Below are positions 1-8,609 of a stretch of DNA of 64,000 nucleotides, piece by piece (the stretch's first letter is position 1; each line of letters starts with the position of its first letter). Location: the NCBI GenBank assembly GCA_963790585.1, contig CAWBOY010000002.1, positions 1-64,000 of the forward strand. The letters are read 5' to 3'. The position numbers and the translations under genes are program-made. The DNA is from CAWBOY01 sp963790585. GTDB lineage: Bacteria; Planctomycetota; Planctomycetia; Gemmatales; Gemmataceae. The notes under the pieces are model-generated. The model did not search any database. It was not told the DNA's origin and saw only the letters and a program-made list of their open reading frames with translations.

Positions 1-76
1 AGTTGGTGGAAATTTTGTACACCTATCAGCGGTAGGACGATCCGACAAGAATGCCCCCCCGCTCGGAGAAGCAACG

Positions 77-1499
77 ATGTCCGTCGACACCCCAACCCGG
101 CAAGACCAAGTCCAGGAATTGGCCGCGGCCATTGCTGAGTTTTCGCAAGATGAGTTGGTCCAGATGGCCCAACTGCTTGTGGACGCGGAACCCGCTACGC
201 TCTTTGGTGCCACCGAATTCAAGATCCGCGACCTTGCCCTGAAAATCGCCGCCAAAGCCTATGAAAAACGCCTGGCTCAAAAAAAAACGGCTACGAATCC
301 TCCTCAGTGACCTGCCCCGACTGCGACCATGCCGCTCCCTTTCACGGTGACCGCCCCCGTCGACTCGTTAGCCTCTTCGGCACCATCGGCTACCGACGCG
401 CCTACTACTACTGCCGCTGTTGGCGCGGGGCTATGCCCCGTTCGACGAGCGAGCCGGCATCACGACACGGTCGTTGACGCCCGCGGCCGAACAACTGACC
501 ACCTTAGCGGGCGGCGTTTGCGATAGCTTCGAGAGGGGAGCAGAACTACTCCAGGAGATGTCGGGAGTCGATGTGTCCGAATCGACGATCCAACGCACCA
601 CCGAAGACGTGGGGCAACGGATCGAGAAGTGCATGGCCGACGGCATCCTTTTTGGTTTGGCGGTGCTTTGGCCGTGGTATCAGGATGCCCAGGGACGCAG
701 CGTGGCCTATGTGACTGTGGATGCAACGGGCACACGTCAACAGGGCCCCCGCGGTGCCAAAGCGGAAGGCCGGATGGCTTATGTTGCTGGTGTCTACAAT
801 CCGTATCCCGGTGACGCCTGGCTCCAGCCACCGGGCAAACCACCGCCCTGCTTGCAAGTGCGTTATCTGAGCGGGCTGTATGCATTGGACCAGTTAGGCC
901 CGTTATTGCGTCGGCAGGCGGCCCATGTGGGCATGGAGAAAGCCCAAAGGTGGGTGGCGTTGACCGATGGAGGCAACGGGTTGGAGGCGTTCATGCAGAC
1001 TAACTTTAACCGTGAGGACCTGGTGTTGATTTTGGACTTCTGGCACGCGGCGAGCTACCTGGAGAAGTTGGCCAAAGCCTTGTACCTGACGGACGAAGAA
1101 AAAGCAAAGGCTCAGGCGGAGCAGTGGTGTAGTCTGCTCAAGCGGGAGGGAGGGGCGACGACGCTGGGCGTATTGGAGAACTGGACTTGGCCCGAGCGGA
1201 TGTCGGCGACGTTGCGTGACCAGAGGGAAGAAGTGGAGAGATACTTCGGAAACAATGTGCATCGGATGGAGTACCCGGAGTATCTAGCGGACGGATTGCA
1301 GATTGGCAGCGGCGTGGTGGAAAGCGCGTGCAAGACGGTAGTGGGGCAGCGTCTGAAAGGGGCGGGCATGCGTTGGGGTGAGAACAGGGCGCACGCGTTG
1401 TGCCACGTGCGGGCGCTGTACCGCAGCGAAAAGGGACAATGGGCTGCCTTTTGGGAACGACGGTTTACGAAAAGAACAACCGTTCAGCAACTTAACTGA
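77..1499 (+). CDS. ISKra4-type transposase, split over three frames
   Basis: This is a cut-and-paste transposase of the ISKra4 family type. An N-terminal helical segment (frame from the ATG at 77) is followed by a zinc-finger-like stretch (CPDCD, then YYYCRCWRG, about 313-428) and the catalytic part from about 420, which contains DGGNGLEAF, DFWHAASYLEKLAK and a C-terminal GSGVVESACKTVVGQRLKGAGMRW region (quoted in parts: GSGVVESACKT, KGAGMRW). The three pieces join by two -1 shifts: one at an A9 run (279-287) and one at GGCGCGGGG (422-430). The A9 run resembles a programmed slippery site. The second shift lies on a GCGC and may be sequence error. The intervening frame is open throughout, which supports one ancestral protein of about 470 residues. 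No left terminal repeat was recognised, and the left end may lie outside the window. Confidence 0.75.
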
Positions 1500-1799
1500 C
1501 GCTTACACCCACGAGTGCAGCCGACGGCGCGGGCGACTTTGACCAATTCGTTGCGCGTGGATTGCTGCACGCCGCACGCAGCACCCGGCAATTCATCACA
1601 CAGGTGTCGGTCGCAAAAGTAGTGTCTTGCTTGTGGAGGGCGCCCGGCCCAAAAAAATACCATTCCGGCACCCAGGTGAGCATAGCTCGGATCAACGCCT
1701 CATTCGCAGGGGTTGGAGATCCGTTCCTCATCCCCTAAGTCGCGTAATGCTAGGCAAGAGGCAAACTCCTGAATCCAAGTTGGCGGTGTAGATTGATCT
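1500..1799. other. Intergenic, no gene recognised
   Basis: About 300 bases between the ISKra4-type transposase and an acyltransferase fragment. The right end of the element is probably just after 1499, but its terminal repeat could not be defined. A 79-codon minus-strand reading frame here matches no family I recognise and was not accepted. Confidence 0.5.
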
Positions 1800-2042
1800 T
1801 CATTCACGGTATTTTTCCGAACGAGCAGGAACACCCATCGCGACCGAATAGGGAGGCAGGTCGGAAGTAACCACGGCATTAGCTCCCACTACACAGCCAT
1901 CGCCGATCGTTACACCTCCCAGAACGGTTACACCCGCTCCAAGCCAAACATCACTACCAATAGTGGTGGGCAGCAGTATGTCGGGGCAGGAGCGAATGAG
2001 CACGGAACGATTGGGAATGGTGTGATTTGATGAAAAGGAGCT
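1800..2042 (-). pseudogene. Hexapeptide acyltransferase, C-terminal remnant
   Basis: This is the C-terminal part of a left-handed beta-helix O-acetyltransferase (WcaF/maltose-acetyltransferase type). It contains hexapeptide repeats TIGSDVWLGAG, VTIGDGCVVGA and the typical ending PYSVAMGVPAR. Reading upstream of the GTG at 2003, the same frame still gives homologous sequence (FSSNHTIPNRSVLIR) back to a stop near 2042, so the gene is truncated at its N-terminus rather than genuinely short. Roughly the first 100 residues expected for the family are missing. It sits downstream of the export operon on the same strand and was probably once part of that polysaccharide locus. Confidence 0.7.
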
Positions 2043-2261
2043 TCATCCGACTAATGCGTGAAATTCGTAAATTTTCTACCTGCGAGCATCCGCTTCACTC
2101 GGTTCAGCGGCTTTTATTCCAACCAAATCATTGATGTAATGTTGAGATCAAGTTACCGCCACTAATCTGTTCAAGACCATTTGCGTAGGCATATCTACCG
2201 TACGCAAGCCACTTAGGAGGGTCTCAAGTTGTAAGTACAGGCCACAATGCTCAGCAATTGT
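2043..2261. other. Intergenic, AT-richer, no gene seen
   Basis: About 220 bases, more AT-rich than the flanks, separating the acyltransferase remnant from the end of the methyltransferase gene. I see no open frame with family similarity and no clear terminator. Confidence 0.4.
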
Positions 2262-3092
2262 TTACAAATTGTCGGCATGACGATTCGCAAGATTTGGTAT
2301 TGGCGGGCGGATACAGACCGTTAACTCTCCGCTATGCGAGACGCGAAAGCCTTGTCCGACGATCGCGTTATGGAATACGGCCTCACACTCGGCATCGTGC
2401 AACTCAATCGCAATTGCGTCGCACCGATTGAGCCAACTCGGCGTGCCAAGCCGAAAAACTTCAAATTCGGACCGCTCGATGTCCATCTTGAGGATCGAGA
2501 TTCGATCGGACCCAGATTGATCAAGGAGGGTGCCAACATCTACAGAGTCAATATCTGCCAGCTCATTTAGTTTACATTCGCGGACCCAAATCGACCACTC
2601 GCGACCATCCCGATAACCGGCCCGTTCCACTTTTAATCCACATGAACGGGACCACACCCCAGCCCTAATCGTTCGAACACGCGCCCCGAACTGTGCCAGG
2701 TTTGCTCGCAAGGCGAGGTAATTGCTCGCATCAGGTTCAACAGCAATTACTCTAGCACTCGGATGCCGGCTTAAAAGGTAGGCTGAAGTGAATCCGACAT
2801 TCGCCCCGCAGTCAATTATGAGACCAGGCGATATCACGTGATCCAAGCACCTATACTCAAGGGTGTCGAAAACTTGCGTATACACGTCGAGGTCACTCGT
2901 CCCTGGACGGTAAAAGATTGGTTTTTTTAGCCCGCGCGGCCAGAGGCGATGGCCAAATACTCGAGCCAACCATCGTCCGCGTCGCGATGCCTGCGCGAAC
3001 ACCCACCCACGCCATCCCTGCCGAGCTAGATCTTCCCATTGGCGGCGCAGGAATCGCACGAGTCGTATTAACCAGCTTCTGGCAAAGTTCAC
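2262..3092 (-). CDS. FkbM-family SAM-dependent methyltransferase
   Basis: A methyltransferase of the FkbM family, which typically O-methylates sugars or polyketides. The SAM-binding motif is IIDCGANVGFTSAYL (about residues 92-106), followed by an acidic strand end VIAVEPDASNY. The motif ILKMDIERSEFEV (about residue 199) is the conserved FkbM motif MDIEGxE with R in place of G. The N-terminal 60 residues are basic and have no counterpart that I recognise. The gene overlaps the upstream acyltransferase by 4 bases (ATGA-type), so the two are probably translationally coupled. It is the last gene of the five-gene export operon, which suggests it decorates the exported glycan. Confidence 0.88.
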   Translation of the reverse strand: MNFARSWLIRLVRFLRRQWEDLARQGWRGWVFAQASRRGRWLARVFGHRLWPRGLKKPIFYRPGTSDLDVYTQVFDTLEYRCLDHVISPGLIIDCGANVGFTSAYLLSRHPSARVIAVEPDASNYLALRANLAQFGARVRTIRAGVWSRSCGLKVERAGYRDGREWSIWVRECKLNELADIDSVDVGTLLDQSGSDRISILKMDIERSEFEVFRLGTPSWLNRCDAIAIELHDAECEAVFHNAIVGQGFRVSHSGELTVCIRPPIPNLANRHADNL

Positions 3093-3667
3093 CCAGCTTC
3101 TCCGTCAGTCGATGAAGAGTTAGGATTGAGCGTACGGCTACGAATCACCCGAGCGGGCACTCCAACGGCCACGCTAAATTTCGAAATATGTCGTGTGACC
3201 ACACTACCCGCACCCAACACGCTACCATCCCCAATCGTAACGCCGTCCAACACTTTTACCCCACATCCGAGCCAACATCCGCGCCCGATATCTATCCCAG
3301 TAGTTGATAAAGCTTGGGCAGCAATCAAATTGGTCCCCGTTATGCCATGGTTAGCAGGGATGATGACTGTGTGTGTCGCGATGAGTGTGTCTTCTCCAAT
3401 CTTCAAACCGCCATGACCGTATAGAACGCAGTACGGACCAAGGTACACTCTGTCCCCGATCTCAATGTGCCCACCATAGGCATCTAGTATGCAACCCTGC
3501 TCGATCTGACACCCCTGGCCGAGAGTAATCGATCCTCCTTTTGACACATCGAATCGTGTAGTGGAGTGAATTTTGCAACCATATCCAAACGTGACCCGAT
3601 GCCGGCGAGAATTCCCATTTATCATCTGTCTAACAAATTGACCAATAAAGCGGAACATGTTTTTCAT
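3089..3667 (-). CDS. Hexapeptide-repeat acyltransferase
   Basis: A left-handed beta-helix acetyltransferase of the WcaF/serine-acetyltransferase-like type. Hexapeptide turns run through ITLGQGCQIEQGCILD, IEIGDRVYLGPYCV, LKIGEDTLIATHTVI, IDIGRGCWLGCGV and VTIGDGSVLGAGSVV, ending in SVAVGVPARVI. The conserved active-site histidine is in IIPANHGI. The frame is open from 3724, but the methionine at 3667 (MKNMFRFIG) avoids overlapping the preceding gene and gives a normal length of about 192 residues. It overlaps the next gene by 4 bases. Its likely role is O- or N-acetylation of a surface polysaccharide. Confidence 0.85.
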   Translation of the reverse strand: MKNMFRFIGQFVRQMINGNSRRHRVTFGYGCKIHSTTRFDVSKGGSITLGQGCQIEQGCILDAYGGHIEIGDRVYLGPYCVLYGHGGLKIGEDTLIATHTVIIPANHGITGTNLIAAQALSTTGIDIGRGCWLGCGVKVLDGVTIGDGSVLGAGSVVTRHISKFSVAVGVPARVIRSRTLNPNSSSTDGEAG

Positions 3668-3677
3668 CGGAGAGAGT

Positions 3678-4208
3678 TTAGCTAAGTTCAGATTGTTCCC
3701 AAAAAGCGTTAAGATAAAGTACACCCATATCGGCGAACGGTAATCGGCCCGTTTTGTACACGTCAGAAGGCACGATTTGAAAACTAACCCCGCTGATTGA
3801 TACGTCGATGTTCGTTGCCCCGTCTCCCAACCATATATCGGCCGTATAATTACCTTGGAGCAATGGAAGGTTTTCTAATCGACAACGAATGCTAAATTTG
3901 CCAGAGTGTATGGGAAATTTGTTCTCCGTCATTCGAGTATTAATTCCTGCAATAGTCCCGAAAAGAGGGTGTCGAATAACTACCCCCATCACCGGTTCAG
4001 TCACGCATCGATCCGGCGGTATCTGAATCGTCATCTCAATCCCAACGTTGCCACCGAGGGGAAATTCATTTTGATCCTTATACCCGTCGCCAAATGTCCG
4101 CACAGCCTGAATCAGTGGGTCCGCCCAATCTGGCCTTACAATTTTACCGGCCGATGCATTGGCTCCTTCACCGGCAATCATGTACTGCTCGACGATTTTT
4201 TTTGTCAC
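3678..4208 (-). CDS. Wzt C-terminal-like carbohydrate-binding protein
   Basis: The 176 residues resemble the beta-sandwich domain normally fused to the C-terminus of Wzt-type ABC ATPases, where it recognises the terminal sugar of the exported O-polysaccharide. Typical family segments are FPLGGNVGIEMTIQ, VIRHPLFGTIAGINT and LLQGNYTADIWLGDG. Here it is a separate cistron: its GTG start overlaps the TGA stop of the ATPase gene (GTGA, 4205-4208). It begins TKKIVEQYM, which is what normally follows the ATPase core within a single Wzt chain. The split is either a genuine coupled pair or a one-base frame break near the T8 run at 4196-4203. Confidence 0.82.
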   Translation of the reverse strand: MTKKIVEQYMIAGEGANASAGKIVRPDWADPLIQAVRTFGDGYKDQNEFPLGGNVGIEMTIQIPPDRCVTEPVMGVVIRHPLFGTIAGINTRMTENKFPIHSGKFSIRCRLENLPLLQGNYTADIWLGDGATNIDVSISGVSFQIVPSDVYKTGRLPFADMGVLYLNAFWEQSELS

Positions 4209-4948
4209 CCGTAATCGGTAACACGTCCACGCTCAAGTAAAATAGTCTTACTACAAAGATTAGTGACGGTCGCGAGCTGATGGCTGACAAACAACACCGT
4301 CCGCCCACCCATCGCGACGTCGCTTATCTTACCAAGGCACTTCTTTTGGAACTGGGCATCCCCAACAGCTAGCACCTCGTCCACGATAAGGATTTCCGGT
4401 TCGAGGTGGGCTGCCACTGCGAAGGCGAGCCGGACGTACATGCCACTACTATACCGTTTAACCGGCGTGTCGAGGAACTGTTCGACCTCGGCAAACGCCA
4501 CGATTTCATCGAATTTTCGTCTTATTTCCGCCCGGCTCATTCCGAGAATGGTTCCGTTTAGATAAACATTCTCACGGCCAGTCAACTCTGGATGAAATCC
4601 AGTACCGACTTCCAAAAGACTGGCGACGCGACCATTCAAGGTTACGCGACCCATGGTCGGCTCGGTGATCCTACTAAGAATTTTGAGAAGAGTACTCTTA
4701 CCTGCACCATTCCTACCGATGATGCCGACGACTTCCCCTTCCGCGATGTCGAAATTAACCCCCTTAAGAGCCCAAAATTCCTCGCTCGCTCCTCGCGCAC
4801 CATCCCATCGTCCTCGAAGTAACTTTCCGGCCGATTTTAACCCACCCGTCAGTATATCTCGTAATGTACGATAATTCCCCTGGTCCTTTTGGTGTTGGAT
4901 TAGATATTTCTTTCCTAGATTCTCAACCCGGATTATCGGCTCGGACAT
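4205..4948 (-). CDS. ABC transporter ATPase for polysaccharide export
   Basis: The nucleotide-binding subunit of a Wzt/TagH/RfbE-type polysaccharide exporter. Walker A is IIGRNGAGKST, the signature region is VKRYSSGMYVRLAFA, Walker B is ILIVDEVLAVGDA, and the H-loop is FVSHQ. An insertion before Walker A (KSAGKLLRGRWDGARG) is typical of this subfamily. The ATG at 4948 (MSEPIIRVEN) is preferred over the TTG at 4960. The protein stops immediately after the catalytic core (GRVTDYG), and the carbohydrate-recognition domain follows as a separate overlapping reading frame. It acts with the permease encoded just upstream. Confidence 0.92.
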   Translation of the reverse strand: MSEPIIRVENLGKKYLIQHQKDQGNYRTLRDILTGGLKSAGKLLRGRWDGARGASEEFWALKGVNFDIAEGEVVGIIGRNGAGKSTLLKILSRITEPTMGRVTLNGRVASLLEVGTGFHPELTGRENVYLNGTILGMSRAEIRRKFDEIVAFAEVEQFLDTPVKRYSSGMYVRLAFAVAAHLEPEILIVDEVLAVGDAQFQKKCLGKISDVAMGGRTVLFVSHQLATVTNLCSKTILLERGRVTDYG

Positions 4949-4963
4949 AGTCAGTCTCAACCC

Positions 4964-5786
4964 TTAAATAACATCCGCGAACGTCCGCTCTGTCTTCCGG
5001 AAGTACCGTATACCGCCCCAAAGGACGAGCACCATAAGGAAGAGCGACAGCAAGAAACCGACATCGTCAAAAGGGGCTCGTGTCGCAAACAAGGACCAGC
5101 GTACGCCTTCGATTACACCAACCATCGGGTTGATGCCGTAAAGCCAGCGCCATTCGTCCGGCACGAGGCCACTGCTATAGCCGACGGGAGACAAATATAC
5201 CCCAAATTGTACCAGGAATGGAATGATGTAGCGAACATCGCGGTAGCGCACATTTAGAGCACATAGCCAAAGCCCAGCTCCCACGGCGGCAACGAGCGCC
5301 ATTGCGATGAAAAGTGGCAAGAACAGCAATCGCCAGGTCGGCATAACCTGGTAGTATAGCATCAGTCCAGCCAAAATCGGCATGCAGATCAGGAAATCTA
5401 CCAAAGCTACTGCAAGCGCGCTAAGAGGCACAATCAGGCGTGGAAAATAGACCTTGGAAACCAGATTGCTATTTGCCACCAGACTGTTGCTAGATTCGCT
5501 TAGGGCTGTGGCAAATAATTGCCAGGGAAGCATGCCGGCAAGGACGAGCAAGGGGTACGGTATCCCCTCTGAAGGCAAGCGCAATTTTGCTGAACACCAG
5601 AGTAAAAACCAACATAGTGCTGAGCGGGCGCAGCACTGCCCAAGCTACGCCGATGACTGTCTGTTTGTAATGGACGGTTACATCGCGCCAAGCCAGGAAA
5701 AAAAGCAGTTCGTGGTAGTGCCATAGATCGCGCCAATACTGCCGCTCAGTTCGGCCCGGTTCTATGATAATACGTTGTCTATTCAT
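4964..5786 (-). CDS. ABC-2 type polysaccharide export permease, frame broken
   Basis: A membrane permease of the ABC-2/Wzm type, partner of the adjacent ATPase. The N-terminal frame (from the ATG at 5786, preceded by GGAGAGG) gives ELLFFLAWRDVTVHYKQTVIG, quoted here as two parts (ELLFFLAWRDV and HYKQTVIGVAWAVLRPL), and reads to SKIA. The C-terminal frame resumes at LPSEGIPYPLLVLAGMLPW and contains several transmembrane helices and the family ending near RYFRKTERTFADVI. The frames differ by +1 and meet at TTGCGCTTG (GCGC at 5579-5582), where removing one base restores a normal protein of about 273 residues. An IS3-type element begins 27 bases upstream of the start, so the original promoter has been displaced. 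Confidence 0.85.
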
Positions 5787-5813
5787 GCCTCTCCACATCG
5801 GGTGCGTTTGTTT

Positions 5814-7619
5814 TGCCTCAGTCGAATCTGGAAAATCGCTTCGTTTGGGTTAGCATTACCTGAACGGAGGTTTCCACATGAACAAGCCGCGTCGTCACTT
5901 TGCCGATGAGGACAAGGTCGCCATCCTCAAACGGCACCTTATCGACAGGGTCCCTGTTTCTGACCTGTGCGATGAACTCGACCTCTACCCCAACCAGTTC
6001 TACGATTGGCTCAAAAAATTCTTCGAGAACGGCCACCTGGCCTTTGCCAACGGTCGCAAGGGTAGGCCGCCTCAAGACACGCAACAGGACAAGATCCAAA
6101 AGCTCGAAGCCAAACTTCAAAAGAAAAACGAAGTCATGGCCGAGCTCATGGAAGCCCACACCGAGCTAAAAAAAAGTCTTGGGGAACTCTAACCGGCTGC
6201 TGGGTCCCCCACGACACGCGCAACCAGCTCGTCGATTTCGTCCGCACTTGGGCCGACAAAACCGACATCTCCGTCGCGCGTTTCATGCCCTGGGTCGGCA
6301 TCGGCCGCAGCAAGTACGAGGACTGGCGGCAACGCTTCGGCAAAGTCAACGAACACAACGCCTGGGTGCCACGCGATCACTGGCTCACCACCGACGAAGC
6401 CGATCGCATCTGTGCCTTCGCCCGCCAGCACCCCGACGATGGTTACCGCCGTATGACCTTCATGATGCTCGATGCCGACGTCGTCGCCTGTAGCCCGGCC
6501 AGTGTCTATCGCGTCCTCAAAAAGAACGGACTCCTGGCCGGACAGACGCCCAACGTCACCAAGAAAGGCACAGGCTATGTGCAGCCCCTGCAACCGCACC
6601 ACGAGTGGCATGTCGATGTCAGTTACCTCAACATCGCCGGTACCTTCTACTTCTTGTGCTCCATCCTCGATGGCTATAGTCGCTTTATCGTCCACTGGGA
6701 AATCCGCGACAAAATGGAGGAAATCGACGTGGAAACCATCCTGCAACGCGCCCGCGAACAGTTCCCCGGCGTCACCCCACGCATCATCTCCGACAACGGG
6801 CCTCAGTTCATCGCCAAGGATTTCAAGGAGTTCATCCGCGTCGCCGGCATGACGCATGTGCGTACGTCGCCTTATTACCCCCAAAGCAACGGCAAAATCG
6901 AACGCTGGCACAAGACCATCAAGGGCGAATGTATCCGTGTTCAGGTGCCGCTGTCCCTCGACGAGGCACGGCACAAGGTCACCGACTACGTCGCCTATTA
7001 CAACAACACACGCCTCAACAGCGCCGTCGGCTACGTCACACCCAAGGACAAGCTCCTGGGCAATGACGCACGCATCTTTGCCGAACGTGACCGCAAGCTC
7101 GCCGAAGCACGTGAACGCCGCAAACAGATGCGTCAGACAAGACACGAGCAGTCGCAGTCAGGCCCAGAGTCGTCCCGTCCCGCCATCGACTTCGCAGCTG
7201 TTCGCGCCGCCATCACCATCGCTCAGGTTCTCACCTTGCTGGGCTTCAACGCACGCTCCGACCACGCCGGCCAGCAACGCGGCCCCTGTCCCTTGCACGG
7301 CTCGACCCGTGGCACTGCTTGCTGCTTCTCCGTCAACACCACGGCCCACACCTTCCACTGCTTCAAGTGTGGACGCTCCGGCAATGCCCTCGACCTTTGG
7401 GCCGCTGCCCGACGCCTGTCGACCTACGACGCCGCCCTCGACCTGTGCCAACGCCTCAACATCCCGCTGCCACTCCTAGCGCCGCCCCCACCCCGGAACA
7501 GAGAAGAGGAACCCGTAGCCAACCGTTAAAGCACCTGTACAATCCCTTGAGCGTTTCAAGGGACGGTCATCCTAACCCACTAACTCGAACACGGCGATTT
7601 TCCAATTCAGGCTGAACCA
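5814..7619 (+). mobile_element. IS3-family insertion sequence, about 1.8 kb
   Basis: The ends are imperfect inverted repeats beginning TG and ending CA, as in IS3. The left end reads TGCCTCAGTC then GAATCTGGAAAATCGC. The reverse complement of the right end reads TGGTTCAGCC then TGAATTGGAAAATCGC. The element carries overlapping orfA and orfB with a putative slippery A8 site. No convincing target-site duplication was found. It sits immediately upstream of the export permease and may have altered expression of that operon. Confidence 0.82.
5878..7529 (+). CDS. IS3-type OrfAB transposase with C-terminal DnaG-like zinc domain
   Basis: orfA (5878-6192, 104 aa) has a helix-turn-helix (VAILKRHLIDRVPVSDLCDE) and a leucine-rich coiled coil. 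orfB lies in the -1 frame. It is reachable at CTAAAAAAAAGTC (A8, 6168-6175), after which the -1 frame is open through LTGCWVPHDTRNQLVDF into the previously open 414-codon frame. The DDE integrase core is visible: HVDVSYLNI, IISDNGPQF and NGKIERWHKTI. After the core (about residue 300 of orfB) comes a segment resembling the DnaG CHC2 zinc-binding domain: VLTLLGFNARS, GPCPLHG, then FHCFKCGRSGNALDLW. This domain is inside the element's ends and in frame, so it is part of the transposase chain and not a neighbouring gene. Confidence 0.85.
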
Positions 7620-8081
7620 ATACACGTTGAAGTCCTGGGTTTACCTCTTCAGCACCTATCAACTTCTGCTTGGGACGAGGCTTATTGAGAAGGTGCAAAC
7701 TGTTTTCGTGTCAATACTTATAGACACACTATGTAAGCGCGCAGAGGTTATAGCCGATATTTATTGTCCTTTATTGGCGATTATAGGGATGCAATCGATA
7801 GACTTCGTCCCCGTGGGTTACAGAATCTGTAGCCTTCAGAAGATGATTTATGTATAATCTCTGCCGACCTAAACCGTTCAACAATCTATAGGAAAGGCAA
7901 TTGTAGTGACGGATAAGCGAGTGTCAACTGGTGTCACTTAGTTGCCGTCATGGAGCGGTTTTGCAGGCATCTCTGGGAATATCGTTTTGGCTTCCGTACG
8001 TCAGCGCTACTCATCATTGTCAATTTCTGAAGCGGACGCAGCGCTCACGAGATCGATCGAGTCCTGCCTATCAAAATACCA
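7620..8081. other. Intergenic, no gene recognised
   Basis: About 460 bases between the right end of the IS3-type element and the FGE remnant. It is AT-richer than average. The only reading frame of note (76 codons, 7627-7857) resembles nothing I recognise. No terminator or RNA gene is evident. Confidence 0.45.
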
Positions 8082-8609
8082 TCACTTTTTGGCGTTGGGA
8101 CGATAGCGGCTACAGTAAGTGTCACAGCAGAGGAACGAACCACCTCTTTGGGTCCGCAGCGGCGTGTAGAGCTGCCGGCGATCATAACTCCTTGGAGGGC
8201 TCACTGGATCGGCGGTTATTCCTTTGCTGGCGCGTTCGCAGTAGAGGTCGCGGTCGTACCACTCGTTGCACCATTGCCAAACATTGCCGGACATATCATA
8301 TAGCCCATAGTTGTTGAGTTTGAACGCTTTGACGGGCGATGTACGCTCGTATCCGTCGCGGGCGGTATTTTTGTATGGGATTTGACCCTGCCAAATGTTC
8401 GCGTGAATATTGCTTTCGGTCTAGGCCGGTCGTCGCCCCAGACCTATGGCTTGTAATCCAGGCCGCAACGAGCCGCGAACTCCCACTCGGCCTCAGTTGG
8501 CAGTCGTTTACCCGCCTTCTTCGCATACGCCGCGGCATCGTCACAGGAAACATGAACGACAGGATAATCGTCTTTGCCGTCGAGGTTGGTGCTCGGTCCT
8601 TTCTTCTTA
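8082..8609 (-). pseudogene. Formylglycine-generating enzyme (FGE/SUMF1) remnant
   Basis: Decayed C-terminal part of an FGE-sulfatase-domain protein. One frame gives NLDGKDDYPVVHVSCDD and GKRLPTEAEWEFAARCG, ending at an in-frame TAG (8444-8446). A second frame resumes from about 8404 with ANIWQGQIPYKNTARDGY, LNNYGLYDMSGNVWQWCNEW and RGGSFLCCDTYCSRY. There is therefore a nonsense codon plus a frameshift, loss of the extreme C-terminus, and interruption by an IS5-type element at 8610. The N-terminal half was not found on the far side of that element. The break is not at a GCGC, and together these lesions support genuine decay. Confidence 0.8.

Noticed and set aside
1492..1731. 79-codon minus-strand reading frame
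   Set aside because: No recognisable domain, no ribosome-binding site, and a composition typical of a shadow frame near an IS end.
6189..7145. 318-codon minus-strand frame opposite the IS3-type transposase
   Set aside because: It is a GC-rich shadow of the DDE transposase frame with no domain of its own.
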